From: Rathayibacter caricis DSM 15933
GTDB taxonomy: Bacteria > Actinomycetota > Actinomycetes > Actinomycetales > Microbacteriaceae
Length of the DNA: 64,000 nucleotides
NCBI RefSeq assembly: GCF_003044275.1
Contig: NZ_PZPL01000001.1
Location: 3,162,001-3,226,000 of the forward strand
Direction: 5' to 3'
A model generated the notes under the pieces. The model saw only the letters and a list, made by a program, of their open reading frames with translations, was not told the DNA's origin and made no database searches. Position numbers and translations under genes: made by a program. Of this stretch, positions 53,671-63,230 are shown piece by piece. Each line of letters opens with the position of its first letter. The stretch's first letter is position 1.

Positions 53671-53700
53671 GACATCGAACAGCACGACATCGAACAGCAA
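53671..53700 (+). repeat. Two 15-bp tandem repeats before the DUF349 gene
   Basis: GACATCGAACAGCAC followed directly by GACATCGAACAGCAA, 16 nt before the ATG of the DUF349 protein and inside its likely 5' untranslated region. The unit contains no start codon and gives an odd spacing upstream of the weak SD GGTGAGG. Confidence 0.6.
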
Positions 53701-53716
53701 GGTGAGGCTCCGAGCG

Positions 53717-54940
53717 ATGAGTGACCAGCAGCCGTGGGGACGAGTCGACGACGACGGGACGGTCTACGTCCGAGTCGGAGACGGGGAGCGCGAGGTCGGC
53801 CAGTACCCCGACGCCACCCCCGAGGAGGCGCTCGCCTACTACGAGCGCAAGTACACCGAGCTGGCCGGGCAGGTCTCCCTGCTCGAGCAGCGGGCGAAGC
53901 GCGGAGCACCCGCCGCGGACGTCGCCCGGACCGTGCAGTCGCTGACCGCGGCGATCGCCGAGGCGCACGCCGTCGGTGATCTCGAGGCCCTGCAGACCCG
54001 CGTCAGCGCACTGAGCGGATCGGTCGAGGACCTCACCGAGCAGCAGGCCGCCGAGTCGAAGGCCGTGCTGGCCGAGGCGCTCGCGTACCGCGAGGCGATC
54101 GTGGCCGAGGCCGAGGCCCTCGCGGCCGTCGACCCCGCCAAGACGCAGTGGAAGCAGGCGAGCGCCGCGATCGACGAGCTGTTCGCCCGCTGGCAGAGCC
54201 ACCAGCAGCAGGGTCCCCGGCTGCCCAAGAACGAGGCCAACGAGCTCTGGCGCCGCTTCCGCGGTGCCCGCACCACGATCGAGCAGAACCGCAAGGCGTT
54301 CTTCGCCGACCTCGACTCCGCGCACCGCGAGGCGAAGGCGGCGAAGCAGTCGCTGATCGACCAGGCCGAGGCGCTCGTGCCGCGCGGCGCCGACGCGATC
54401 CCGGAGTACCGCACCCTCCTCGAGAGCTGGCGGGTCGCCGGACGCGCCGGCAAGCGGTTCGACGACGCGCTCTGGGCCCGCTTCAAGGCGGCCGGCGATG
54501 CGATCTACGGCGCGAAGGCCGAGATCGTCGCGCAGGAGAGCGTCGAGTACACCGAGAACCTCGACCGCAAGCTCGCCCTCCTCGAGGAGGCCGAGCCGCT
54601 CCTGCAGGAGCAGGACCGCGAGAAGGCCAAGCGCGCGCTCCTCTCCATCCAGGAGCGCTGGGACGAGGTCGGCCGCGTCCCCCGCGAGCAGGTCCGCACG
54701 ATCGAGGACCGGCTCCGCAAGGTCGAGGCGCACGTGCGCAAGCTCGACGAGGAGCACTGGAACCGCAGCAACCCCGAGCGGAAGGCGCGCTCCGAGGGTC
54801 TCGCCTCGCAGCTCACCTCGGCGATCCAGAAGCTGCAGGACGAGCTCGACGAGGCGAAGGCCCGCGGCGACCGCGCGGCCATCGCCCAGGCGCAGGAGGC
54901 GCTCGACGCCCGCAAGGTGTGGCTGGACGCCCTGGGCTGA
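53717..54940 (+). CDS. DUF349 domain-containing protein
   Basis: 407 aa, hydrophilic and almost wholly helical. After an N-terminal beta part (WGRVDDDGTVYVRVGDGEREVG) come about three DUF349 repeats, each with the W..A....R...W..F...R type pattern (for example QWKQASAAIDELFARWQ, ALWARFKAAGDAIYGAK, RKLALLEEAEPLL). Coiled-coil. No enzymatic motif. The gene commonly lies opposite relA in actinobacteria; role unknown, possibly nucleic-acid or ribosome related. Confidence 0.85.
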   Translation: MSDQQPWGRVDDDGTVYVRVGDGEREVGQYPDATPEEALAYYERKYTELAGQVSLLEQRAKRGAPAADVARTVQSLTAAIAEAHAVGDLEALQTRVSALSGSVEDLTEQQAAESKAVLAEALAYREAIVAEAEALAAVDPAKTQWKQASAAIDELFARWQSHQQQGPRLPKNEANELWRRFRGARTTIEQNRKAFFADLDSAHREAKAAKQSLIDQAEALVPRGADAIPEYRTLLESWRVAGRAGKRFDDALWARFKAAGDAIYGAKAEIVAQESVEYTENLDRKLALLEEAEPLLQEQDREKAKRALLSIQERWDEVGRVPREQVRTIEDRLRKVEAHVRKLDEEHWNRSNPERKARSEGLASQLTSAIQKLQDELDEAKARGDRAAIAQAQEALDARKVWLDALG

Positions 54941-54990
54941 TCGGAGGGTCCTCCCTCCCCCGCTCCGATCCCTCCACAGATCGCCGTGAA

Positions 54991-55009
54991 CGCCTCCGGA
55001 GGGGAGGCG
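54991..55009 (+). terminator. Hairpin after the DUF349 gene
   Basis: CGCCTCC-GGAGG-GGAGGCG, 7-bp stem with 5-nt loop, 50 nt past the stop. Could end the DUF349 transcript or fold in the leader of the next gene. Confidence 0.35.
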
Positions 55010-55028
55010 CGTCGTCCACTCTCGAGGG

Positions 55029-55601
55029 ATGACGCGCCTCCCCTCCGTTCTGCTCCCCGGCCATCTCCCGCTCGCCGAGCTGTGCGCCGCCCGCCTCGAC
55101 GGCGAGGTCCGTGCCCTCGACGAGGGATTCGTGCTGTGCGATCTGCCGACCGGAGCAGCGGAGCGGGGGGCCGCGCTCCTCGCGGTCCTGCCCCGCGGCA
55201 CGGTCGCCGACCGCTCGAGCGCCGCCTGGGTGCACGGAGCGACGACCGAGCCGCCCGCGCTGCACAGCGCCTCGATCGACCGCGAGCACCGCCTCCGGCC
55301 ACAGCCCCGTGCCCGCGTGCGCTTCCACGAGGTTCGGCTGCCCGCCGCGGACGTCGTCTCGATCGGCGGCTGCCCGGTCACGACTCCGGTGCGCACCCTG
55401 ATCGACCTGACCCGCGTCCCGGACGCCTGCGACGACTCCCTGCTCCGGTCGCTCGCGCTGACGACCGGCACCGCTCTGGAGGACGTTCTCGCTGCACTCG
55501 AGTCGGCGGGAAGCGCCGTGGCCGGACGCCGCATCGCCGAACGCCGACTGACGGCCGCGCTGGGCGCGCGGCCGCCGTCAGGGCCTCTCAGCCCGCGTTG
55601 A
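55029..55601 (+). CDS. AbiEi-like protein (C-terminal domain type), function unproven
   Basis: 190 aa. Contains SSAAWVHGA, a basic middle region (REHRLRPQPRARVRFHEV) and VTTPVRTLIDLTR, the pattern of many actinobacterial proteins annotated as type IV toxin-antitoxin AbiEi family. The N-terminal winged-helix seems absent and there is no AbiEii partner beside it, so an antitoxin role is doubtful. Its last 14 nt overlap the 3' end of convergent relA. The SD is poor (GAGGG abutting ATG). Confidence 0.55.
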   Translation: MTRLPSVLLPGHLPLAELCAARLDGEVRALDEGFVLCDLPTGAAERGAALLAVLPRGTVADRSSAAWVHGATTEPPALHSASIDREHRLRPQPRARVRFHEVRLPAADVVSIGGCPVTTPVRTLIDLTRVPDACDDSLLRSLALTTGTALEDVLAALESAGSAVAGRRIAERRLTAALGARPPSGPLSPR

Positions 55602-57840
55602 CCCGGTACACGTCGTAGACGGCGTCGATGCGCCGGACGGCGTTCAGCACGCGGTCGAGGTGAGTGGTGTCGCCCATCTCGAAGACGAAGCGGCTGATCG
55701 CGAGCCGGTCGCTGGAGGTCGACACCGTCGCCGAGAGGATGTTGACGTGGTGCTCCGAGAGCACGCGCGTCACGTCGCTCAGCAGACCGGAGCGGTCCAG
55801 CGCCTCGACCTGGATCTGCACCAGGAAGATGCTCTTGGAGGACGGCGCCCACTCCACGTCCACGATCCGCTCGGGCTCCTTCAGGAGTTCCTGCACGTTG
55901 TGGCAGTTGGCCTGGTGGACCGAGACCCCGGCTCCGCGCGTGACGAAGCCGACGATCTGGTCGCCCGGGACCGGGGTGCAGCACTTCGCGAGCTTGACCA
56001 GGATGTCCGGCGCGCCCTTGACCAGGACGCCCGACTCGCTGCTGCGGCTCCGCGGTCGCGGGGAGCGCGGGAGCGTGACCTCGTTCTCGTCCGACTCCGG
56101 ATCGCCCTGGATCGACGCGACGACCTTCTCGAGAACCGACTGCGTCGACACGTGCCCCTCGCCGACGGCCGCGTAGAGCGCCTCCACGTCGTTGTAGCGC
56201 AGCTGGCTGGCCACCTCGGTGAAGGTGTCCTGGCTCATCAGCTTCTGCAGCGGCAGGTTCTGCTTGCGCATGGCACGGGCGATGGAGTCCTTGCCCTGCT
56301 CGATCGCCTCGTCGCGGCGCTCCTTCGTGAACCACTGGCGGATCTTGTTGCGGGCCCGCGGGCTCTGCACGAAGTTCAGCCAGTCCTGGCTGGGGCCGCT
56401 GTCGGGGTTCTTCGAGGTGAACACCTCGACGACATCGCCGGTGGTCAGCGAGGACTCGAGCGGCACCAGACGGCCGTTGACCTTGGCGCCCATCGTGCGG
56501 TGGCCGACCTCGGTGTGCACGGCGTAGGCGAAGTCGACCGGGGTCGCTCCGGTGGGCAGGCCGATGACCCGGCCCTTCGGAGTGAAGACGTAGACCTCCT
56601 TCGCGCCGATCTCGAAGCGGAGGGAGTCGAGGAACTCGTTCGGGTCGGTCGTCTCGGACTGCCAGTCCGAGAGGTGCGCCAGCCAGGCGAGGTCGGTGTC
56701 GTTCGAGCCGGACGTGGGCACCTTGCCCGTCGCCATCTGCTCCTTGTACTTCCAGTGCGCCGCGATGCCGAACTCGGCGTGCTGATGCATCTCGTTGGTG
56801 CGGATCTGGATCTCGACGGCTCGGCCCTTGGGGCCGACGACCGTCGTGTGCAGCGACTGGTAGAGGTTGAACTTCGGGGTCGCGATGTAGTCCTTGAACC
56901 GGCCCGGCATCGGCGTCCAGCGCGCGTGGATCGACCCCAGCACGGCGTAGCAGTCGCGGACCGAGTTCACGAGGACGCGGATGCCGACCAGGTCGTAGAT
57001 CTCGTCGAACTCGCGACCTCGGACGACCATCTTCTGGTAGATCGAGTAGTACTGCTTCGGACGCCCGACGACGCGGCCGCGGATCTTGCCGGCCCGCAGA
57101 TCCTCGCCGATCAGGTCGATGACGCTCTGCACGAACTCCTCGCGCTGAGGCGTCCGGCGCTTCACGAGGCTCTCGATCTCGTTGTAGATCTTGGGATAGA
57201 GCACCGCGAACGACAGGTCCTCGAGCTCCCACTTGATCGCCTGGATGCCGAGGCGGTGCGCGAGGGGCGCGTAGATCTCGAGCGTCTCGGTCGCCTTGCG
57301 GGCGGCGGACTCGGCGGGCACGAAGCCCCAGGTCCGCGCGTTGTGCAGGCGGTCGGCGAGCTTGATGATCAGGACGCGGATGTCCTTCGACATCGCGACG
57401 ATCATCTTGCGGACGGTCTCGGCCTGGGCGCTGTCGCCGTACTTGACCTTGTCGAGCTTGGTGACGCCGTCGACGAGCATGGCGACCTCGTCGCCGAAGT
57501 CGGCGCGGAGCTCGTCGAGCTTGTAGTCGGTGTCCTCGACCGTGTCGTGCAGGAGGGCCGCGGCGATGGTCTTCGAGCCGATGCCGAGATCGGCCAGGAT
57601 CTGCGCGACCGCGAGCGGGTGCGTGATGTAGGGCTCGCCGCTCCGGCGCTTCTGCCCCGAGTGGGCGCGCTCGGCGACCGAGTACGCACGCTCGATGAGG
57701 GCGATGTCGCTCTTGGGGTGGTGCATCCGCACCGTGCGCACGAGGGTGTCGACCGCACCGGAGGGCTGCGCGCGCGAGAAGATCCGGGGGACCAGTCTGC
57801 GCAGGGCAGCGGTCGACGACGTGGTCGTGGTTTCCGTCAC
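55588..57840 (-). CDS. relA: Bifunctional (p)ppGpp synthetase/hydrolase (RelA/SpoT homologue)
   Basis: 750 aa long RSH. N-terminal HD hydrolase with AAALLHDTVEDTDY (about residue 100); synthetase with GRPKQYYSIYQKM and IYDLVGIRVLV (260-330); TGS domain (VYVFTPKGRVIGLPTGATPVDFAY, about 420); a Cys-containing region with KCCTPVPGD near 625; C-terminal ACT domain ending DAVYDVYRVNAG. Both active sites are intact. GTG start with GGAGA upstream; a GATAAT box at 57861-57866 may be its -10. Controls the stringent response. Confidence 0.96.
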   Translation of the reverse strand: MTETTTTSSTAALRRLVPRIFSRAQPSGAVDTLVRTVRMHHPKSDIALIERAYSVAERAHSGQKRRSGEPYITHPLAVAQILADLGIGSKTIAAALLHDTVEDTDYKLDELRADFGDEVAMLVDGVTKLDKVKYGDSAQAETVRKMIVAMSKDIRVLIIKLADRLHNARTWGFVPAESAARKATETLEIYAPLAHRLGIQAIKWELEDLSFAVLYPKIYNEIESLVKRRTPQREEFVQSVIDLIGEDLRAGKIRGRVVGRPKQYYSIYQKMVVRGREFDEIYDLVGIRVLVNSVRDCYAVLGSIHARWTPMPGRFKDYIATPKFNLYQSLHTTVVGPKGRAVEIQIRTNEMHQHAEFGIAAHWKYKEQMATGKVPTSGSNDTDLAWLAHLSDWQSETTDPNEFLDSLRFEIGAKEVYVFTPKGRVIGLPTGATPVDFAYAVHTEVGHRTMGAKVNGRLVPLESSLTTGDVVEVFTSKNPDSGPSQDWLNFVQSPRARNKIRQWFTKERRDEAIEQGKDSIARAMRKQNLPLQKLMSQDTFTEVASQLRYNDVEALYAAVGEGHVSTQSVLEKVVASIQGDPESDENEVTLPRSPRPRSRSSESGVLVKGAPDILVKLAKCCTPVPGDQIVGFVTRGAGVSVHQANCHNVQELLKEPERIVDVEWAPSSKSIFLVQIQVEALDRSGLLSDVTRVLSEHHVNILSATVSTSSDRLAISRFVFEMGDTTHLDRVLNAVRRIDAVYDVYRVNAG

Positions 57841-57860
57841 GCGGGCATCTCCATCGCCCC

Positions 57861-57866
57861 ATTATC
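57861..57866 (-). promoter_or_regulatory. Candidate -10 box of relA
   Basis: Minus-strand GATAAT, one of few AT-rich hexamers here, 20 nt before the relA start. No recognisable -35 box; low support. Confidence 0.35.
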
Positions 57867-57919
57867 GCGCCTGCGGAACGTGCCGCCGACCGATCCGCCC
57901 GGGGCGAACCCCGGAGCCG

Positions 57920-58261
57920 TCAGTCGATGCGTCCGGGGCGGCCCTCGTCGTCGACGACGTCTCCCCCGGCGGCCGCCCACGCGGTCATCCCGGCGTCGAC
58001 GTTGGCCGCCTCGTAGCCCGCGCCCTCGAGGGCCTGCACGACCATCGCGGAGCGGACCCCGGAGTGGCAGACGACCAGGATCGGCGCCTCCGCGGGCAGC
58101 TCGTCCTGGCGTGCGCCGATCTGGTTCATCGGGATGTGGTGCGCGGCGGCGGCGTGGCCGAGCGCCCACTCGTGCGGCTCCCGGACGTCCAGGAGCCACA
58201 CCTCGTCGCGCGCGACGAGTCCGACGGCGTCGGCCGCGGAGACCTGCGAGAACTCGGCCAT
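57920..58261 (-). CDS. Rhodanese-like domain protein
   Basis: 113 aa single rhodanese domain. Active-site loop VVCHSGVRSAMV with the catalytic Cys in CHSGVR, DVREPHEWALGH before it. Such single-domain enzymes carry persulfide sulfur; the partner is unknown. No signal peptide. It lies between secF and relA (secF starts beyond, gap 8 nt from its end at 58261 to 58270), where other actinobacteria often have apt. Confidence 0.85.
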   Translation of the reverse strand: MAEFSQVSAADAVGLVARDEVWLLDVREPHEWALGHAAAAHHIPMNQIGARQDELPAEAPILVVCHSGVRSAMVVQALEGAGYEAANVDAGMTAWAAAGGDVVDDEGRPGRID

Positions 58262-58269
58262 CGCTGCTC

Positions 58270-59277
58270 CTACGCGCTCTGCTCGACGGCGGGCGTGCCC
58301 GCCTTCAGGCGCGCCGCCTCGACGCGCTTGTCATTGCGGGCGACGTCGACCTCCCGGCCGCGCAGCTGCGCGTAGAGGGGCGCCGCGACGAAGATCGTCG
58401 AGTACGTGCCGACGATGATGCCGATCAGCAGGGCGAGCGAGATGTCGCGGAGCGTCCCGGCTCCGAGCACGAACGCGCCGATCACGAGGATCGCGCCGAC
58501 GGGCAGCGCCGCCACGATCGACGTGTTGATCGAGCGGACCAGGGTCTGGTTCTCGGCGAGGTTCACCGTCTCGGCGAACGTCTTCGTCGTGCTGCCCAGC
58601 GCCTCGGCCGTGTTCTCGCGGATCTTGTCGAACACCACCACGGTGTCGTAGAGCGAGTAGCCGAGGATCGTCAGGAGGCCGATGACCGCGGCGGGCGACA
58701 CCTCCGTGCCGGTGATGCCGTAGACGCCGGCGACGATCACGAGGTCGTGCACGAGGGCGACGATCGCGGCGAGCGACATCTTCCAGGTGCGGAAGTAGGC
58801 CCACATGGCCAGCGAGGCGAGCACCACGAAGATGATCAGACCGCGCAGGGCCTGCTGCGTGATGTCGTTGCCCCACGATGCTCCGATGAAGGAGGACGTG
58901 ACCTGGTCGTTCGGGACGTCGTACGCCTCAGCGAGGGAGTTGCGGACCGCGGTCGACTCGTCCGTCGAGAGCTGATCGGTCTGCACGCGGATCGAGTCGT
59001 CGCCGACGACCGAGACGCGCGGAACGGTCTCGGGCGAGACCGCGGTGACCGCGTCGGTCGCCGTCGCCTGGTCGAGGCTCGACGGCGAGGAGACCGTGAA
59101 CTCGGAGCCGCCGGTGAACTCGATGCTGAAGTTGAAGCCGCCGCGGGCGACCGTGCCGAGCACCGTGATCAGGATCAGGACGAGCGAGATCAGGTACCAG
59201 GTGCGGCGCCGTCCGACGAAGTCGATCGAGCGCTTGCCGGTGTAGAGGTCGTTGCCGAACTGCGAGAAGCTGGCCAT
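58270..59277 (-). CDS. secF: Protein translocase subunit SecF
   Basis: 335 aa, six-helix membrane protein with a periplasmic-type first loop. FNFSIEFTGG (conserved start of the P1 domain), VHDLVIVAGVYG, ILGYSLYDTVVVFDKIREN and SINTSIVAALPVG are SecF signatures. Works with SecD to complete protein export using the proton gradient. ATG overlaps the secD stop by one base (TGATG). A longer frame starting inside secD is ignored. Confidence 0.96.
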   Translation of the reverse strand: MASFSQFGNDLYTGKRSIDFVGRRRTWYLISLVLILITVLGTVARGGFNFSIEFTGGSEFTVSSPSSLDQATATDAVTAVSPETVPRVSVVGDDSIRVQTDQLSTDESTAVRNSLAEAYDVPNDQVTSSFIGASWGNDITQQALRGLIIFVVLASLAMWAYFRTWKMSLAAIVALVHDLVIVAGVYGITGTEVSPAAVIGLLTILGYSLYDTVVVFDKIRENTAEALGSTTKTFAETVNLAENQTLVRSINTSIVAALPVGAILVIGAFVLGAGTLRDISLALLIGIIVGTYSTIFVAAPLYAQLRGREVDVARNDKRVEAARLKAGTPAVEQSA

Positions 59278-60998
59278 CACGCGTCCTTGGTCGAGTCGGA
59301 GGAGCCGGGAGTGCGCGCCGCCTCGGCGGCCTTGCGCTCGGCGATGGTCTGGCGCTTCGCGGCCTCGCGGGCGGCGGAGGAGCCCTTGCCGGCGACGACG
59401 GCGTCCTGCGGACGGAACGCCGCACGGCCCCGGTAGACGGCGCCCAGCGCCCGGGGATCGAGCCCGGAGAGCTTGTGCCCGTCCGAGAAGAACCGTGTCG
59501 TGGCGAGCAGTTGCAGCATCGGGTGCGTGAAGAGGATCACGACCACGAGGTCGATCAGCGTCGTGATGCCGAGCGTGAAGGCGAAGCCGCGGACGCTGCC
59601 GACGGCGAGGATGAACAGCACCACCGCCGCGAGCAGGTTCACCATGTCGGAGGCGAAGATGGTGCGCAGCGCACGCCGCCAGCCGGCCTCGACCGCCGAC
59701 TCCAGGCCGCGACCGTCGCGGAGCTCGTCGCGGATGCGCTCGAAGTAGACGATGAAGGAGTCGGCCGTGATGCCGATCGCGACGATCAGACCCGCGACTC
59801 CCGCGAGCGAGAGGCGCAGTCCCTCCCGCCACGAGAGGAGCGTCACGACGAGGTAGGTGACGACCGCGGCGACGATCAGCGAGGCGATCGTGACCGCTCC
59901 GAGCACCCGGTACTGGGCGAGGGAGTAGACGACGACGAGGATCAGGCCGATCAGGCCCGCGAGCAGACCGCTCGCGAGCTGAGCCGTGCCGAGCGTGGCC
60001 GAAATGCTGTCCGAGCTCTGCACCTGGAAGCCGATCGGCAGGGCGCCGTACTTGAGCTGGTCCGCGAGCGTCTTCGACGACTCCTGGGTGAAGGAGCCCG
60101 TGATCTGCGCGTTGCCGTCGGTGATCGCGGCGTTGGTGGACGGCGCCGAGATGACGCGTCCGTCGAGCACGATCGCGAACTGGTTCTGAGCGCCCTGCAG
60201 GGCGACGAGGCGGGTCGTGACATCCGAGAAGGCGGTGGTCCCGGCGTCGTCGAACGAGAGGTTCACGGCCCAGGTGCCGGTGCTGGCTCCCGACTGCGTC
60301 GTGACGAGGCCGTTCGAGGCATCGGCGATGTCCTCGCCGGTCACCTCGACCGGGCCGAGGATGTACTTGACCGTCCCGGTGTCGTCGCAGGTGATCAGCG
60401 GCTGGTCCGCGGGGGCGAGGTTCGGATCCTGGCTGTTGAGGAACGCGCAGTCGAACGCGGTGTACTGCGCCTCGAGCGCCGGAGTGATGTATGCGAGGTC
60501 GCTGGCGTCGGTCGGCTCCGCGGTGGGCTCGGTCGAGAGCGCGGGATCGACCGGCGTGGGCGTCGGCGAGGACGTGGAGTCGCCTCCGACCGCGGTGTTC
60601 GTGGCCTGGCTGCCGACGAGGACGGGACGGAAGTCGAGCTTCGCCGACGCCTCGATGCGCTGCAGCGTCTCGTCGTCGGGAGTTCCCGGGATGGAGACGA
60701 CGATGTTGCTCGAGCCCTGGGTCGTGATCTCGGCCTCGGAGACGCCGGACGCGTCGATGCGCTGGCGGATGATCGAGACCGCCTGGGTCAGCTGCTCCGA
60801 CGAGACCGTGTCACCGTCGTTCAGCTGCGGCTGGAGCACGATCTGCGTGCCGCCCTCGAGGTCGAGGGCGAGCTTCGGAGTCCAGGACCCGCCGCCCCAG
60901 AGGACGGCGGCGGTGTTCAGACCGACGAGAGCGAGGATCAGGACACCGAGCCAGCTCAGAGAGCGCCGGGCCTTCCGGACGGGGGTTGATGCGGCCAC
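59277..60998 (-). CDS. secD: Protein translocase subunit SecD
   Basis: 573 aa. First helix LSWLGVLILALVGLNTAAV, LDLEGGTQIVLQP, an extracytoplasmic P1 domain enlarged by a Ser/Thr/Pro-rich linker (TSSPTPTPVDPALST), then five more helices with GLIGLILVVVYSL and FGITADSF-like GIGITADSFIVYFERIRDE. C-terminal charged tail rich in Ala/Lys. GTG start; yajC ends 102 nt upstream. Confidence 0.96.
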   Translation of the reverse strand: MAASTPVRKARRSLSWLGVLILALVGLNTAAVLWGGGSWTPKLALDLEGGTQIVLQPQLNDGDTVSSEQLTQAVSIIRQRIDASGVSEAEITTQGSSNIVVSIPGTPDDETLQRIEASAKLDFRPVLVGSQATNTAVGGDSTSSPTPTPVDPALSTEPTAEPTDASDLAYITPALEAQYTAFDCAFLNSQDPNLAPADQPLITCDDTGTVKYILGPVEVTGEDIADASNGLVTTQSGASTGTWAVNLSFDDAGTTAFSDVTTRLVALQGAQNQFAIVLDGRVISAPSTNAAITDGNAQITGSFTQESSKTLADQLKYGALPIGFQVQSSDSISATLGTAQLASGLLAGLIGLILVVVYSLAQYRVLGAVTIASLIVAAVVTYLVVTLLSWREGLRLSLAGVAGLIVAIGITADSFIVYFERIRDELRDGRGLESAVEAGWRRALRTIFASDMVNLLAAVVLFILAVGSVRGFAFTLGITTLIDLVVVILFTHPMLQLLATTRFFSDGHKLSGLDPRALGAVYRGRAAFRPQDAVVAGKGSSAAREAAKRQTIAERKAAEAARTPGSSDSTKDA

Positions 60999-61100
60999 CC
61001 AGGGCTCAGCTTTCTCTTCGGTCGGCGATGACGTGCCGGGACGGACCCGGAGGAACGAGGGGCGGGCCGGGCGCTCGTGCGCCCGTGCCCGCCGAGGAGA

Positions 61101-61502
61101 CTACTGCGCGTCGGGCTTGCGGTCGCGCTCGATCGGGTCGACCAGCGGGTCGGCCTGGTGCGCGGCGTCGCGCTCGCCGAACGCGGGGGCGGTGCCGTCG
61201 ACGGCGACGGTCTCGTCCTCGTCGGCCGCGACCTCGTTCTCGCTCGGGTCGATCAGGCGCGCGATGGCCTGGCGGTGGATCGTCAGCAGCGTGCCGGGCG
61301 TCGACTCGATGACGATCTTGTTGGCGTCGTCGTCGATCGAGACGACGGTGCCGAAGAGGCCGGAGCCGGTCATCAGCTCGACCCCCGGGACCAGGTTGTT
61401 CTTCATGTTCTCCGCGTCGCGCTGGCGCTTCTTGTTGTTGCGGAACATGAAGATGATCATCACGGCGAGCAGCAGGACGAGCAGGATGATCGTCGGATCC
61501 AT
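61101..61502 (-). CDS. yajC: Sec translocase accessory protein YajC
   Basis: 133 aa. One N-terminal helix (IILLVLLLAVMIIFMFR) then the YajC beta domain with LVPGVELMTGSGLFGTVVSIDDDANKIVIE. The C-terminal 45 residues are acidic. ATG has GGAAGG 8 nt upstream. It precedes secD-secF as usual and follows ruvB. Confidence 0.93.
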   Translation of the reverse strand: MDPTIILLVLLLAVMIIFMFRNNKKRQRDAENMKNNLVPGVELMTGSGLFGTVVSIDDDANKIVIESTPGTLLTIHRQAIARLIDPSENEVAADEDETVAVDGTAPAFGERDAAHQADPLVDPIERDRKPDAQ

Positions 61503-61587
61503 GGGTGAGCCTTCCGGAGTGGGTGGCGACTCCGCGCGGCGTCTCAGCCGGGTGCGCGGGATCGAGCGGCCCGTCGGGCCTTGAAGA

Positions 61588-62628
61588 TTATAGGTCATCC
61601 CCGAAGAGCGACTGCTGGGACCCGGCGGCCCCGCGCGGGTCGAGCCCGAAATGCCGCCAGGCCGCGGGAGTGGCGACGCGGCCGCGCGGAGTGCGGGTCA
61701 GCAGGCCGATCCGCACGAGGAAGGGCTCGACCACTGCCTCGACGGTCTCGGCCTCCTCCCCCACCGAGACGGCGAGGGTGTTGAGCCCGACGGGCCCGCC
61801 GTCGAACCGGGTCAGCACGATCTCCATGACGGCGCGGTCGAGGCGGTCGAGGCCGAGCGCATCGACGTCGTAGAGATCGAGCGCGGCCCGGACGGCCGTG
61901 ACGTCGGCGCGGCCGCCGTGCACGAGGGCGAAGTCGCGCACGCGCCGCAGCAGGCGGTTCGCGATGCGGGGCGTGCCCCGGCAGCGACCGGCGATCTCGG
62001 CGATCGCGTCCGAGTCGATGTCGAGCTCGAGCAGCCGGGCGGCGCGGGCGAGGACCTGGCGCAGCTCGTCCTCGGCGTAGAACTCGAGGTGCGCGGTGAA
62101 GCCGAAGCGGTCGCGGAGGGGGTTCGGGAGCAGGCCCGACCGGGTGGTGGCTCCGACGAGCGTGAACGGGGCGAGGTCGAGCGGCACCGACGTCGCTCCG
62201 GCGCCCTTGCCGACCATGATGTCGATCCGGAAGTCCTCCATCGCGAGGTAGAGCATCTCCTCGGCGGAGCGGGCCATGCGGTGGATCTCGTCGATGAAGA
62301 GGATCTCGCCGGGAAGGAGTGACGACAGGACGGCCGCGAGGTCGCCGGCGTGCTGGATCGCCGGACCGCTCGAGAGGCGCAGCGGCGACGAGCTCTCCTC
62401 CGCCACGATCATCGCGAGAGTGGTCTTGCCGAGGCCGGGAGGACCGGCGAGCAGGATGTGGTCGGGCGTCCGCGCCTGCATCGCCGCGGCCTTCAGCAGG
62501 AGCTCGAGCTGCCCGCGGACCTTGCGCTGCCCGACGAACTCGCTGAGGCTCTTGGGCCGCAGCGCGCCCTCGAAGGCGATCTCGGCCTCGGAGACGACCT
62601 CGGGCCCGAGCAGTCCGTCGCCGCTCAC
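61588..62628 (-). CDS. ruvB: Holliday junction branch migration ATPase RuvB
   Basis: 346 aa AAA+ motor. Walker [17 protein letters not shown], Walker [10 protein letters not shown], sensor TRSGLL, and the C-terminal winged helix with [13 protein letters not shown]. Drives branch migration with RuvA. GTG start overlaps the ruvA stop by 4 nt. Confidence 0.98.
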   Translation of the reverse strand: MSGDGLLGPEVVSEAEIAFEGALRPKSLSEFVGQRKVRGQLELLLKAAAMQARTPDHILLAGPPGLGKTTLAMIVAEESSSPLRLSSGPAIQHAGDLAAVLSSLLPGEILFIDEIHRMARSAEEMLYLAMEDFRIDIMVGKGAGATSVPLDLAPFTLVGATTRSGLLPNPLRDRFGFTAHLEFYAEDELRQVLARAARLLELDIDSDAIAEIAGRCRGTPRIANRLLRRVRDFALVHGGRADVTAVRAALDLYDVDALGLDRLDRAVMEIVLTRFDGGPVGLNTLAVSVGEEAETVEAVVEPFLVRIGLLTRTPRGRVATPAAWRHFGLDPRGAAGSQQSLFGDDL

Positions 62629-63230
62629 GAGCGGGCCGCCGGCCCGAGTCGGGCGAGTGCGAGGCGCAGGAGAGCCTGCACGTTCGCGGCGTCGGACGCC
62701 TGGGCGTCGAGGAGGATCTCGTCGACCACCTCGGCCGCGATGCGCTCGGGCCAGCCGAGGCCGACGAGCGCCGACAGCACGCTCTGCGCGGCGGTCGCTC
62801 CCGGCCCCGAGCCGCGGGCGGCGCGCGGGCGGACCGCGAGCTTGCCCGCGAGCGACAGGATGATGAGCTTCGCCGTCTTCGGGCCGATGCCCGAGACCTT
62901 GCGGAACACCGCGTCGTCCTCGTCGGCGACCGCCTGCGCGATGCGCTCGGGCTCGACGGCCCCGAGGACGCCCAGAGCCGACTTCGGCCCGACTCCGGTC
63001 ACCGCGATGAGGAGCTCGAAGATCTCGAGCTGCTCCTCGTCCGGGAAGCCGTAGAGCGTGAGCGAGTCCTCGCGGACGATGAGCGTGGTCGTGACCGTCG
63101 TCTCGTCGCCGACGCGCATCTCGAGCGCGTGCTGCGGAGTCACGTTGACCGCGTAGCCGACGCCGTGGACGTCGATCACGGCGAGACTCCCGCGGGCGGA
63201 GAGGACGGTGCCGCGGAGGGAGGAGATCAC
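62625..63230 (-). CDS. ruvA: Holliday junction DNA-binding protein RuvA
   Basis: 201 aa. OB-fold [30 protein letters not shown], helix-hairpin-helix DNA contacts in [18 protein letters not shown] and [16 protein letters not shown], then a C-terminal RuvB-contact domain after a Pro/Ala linker. Coupled on both sides by 4-nt overlaps. Confidence 0.97.
   Translation of the reverse strand: MISSLRGTVLSARGSLAVIDVHGVGYAVNVTPQHALEMRVGDETTVTTTLIVREDSLTLYGFPDEEQLEIFELLIAVTGVGPKSALGVLGAVEPERIAQAVADEDDAVFRKVSGIGPKTAKLIILSLAGKLAVRPRAARGSGPGATAAQSVLSALVGLGWPERIAAEVVDEILLDAQASDAANVQALLRLALARLGPAARS

Noticed and set aside
55660..59436. 1258-codon open frame on the plus strand opposite relA, rhodanese and secF
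   Set aside because: Antisense shadow with low-complexity composition; the minus-strand genes carry all family motifs.
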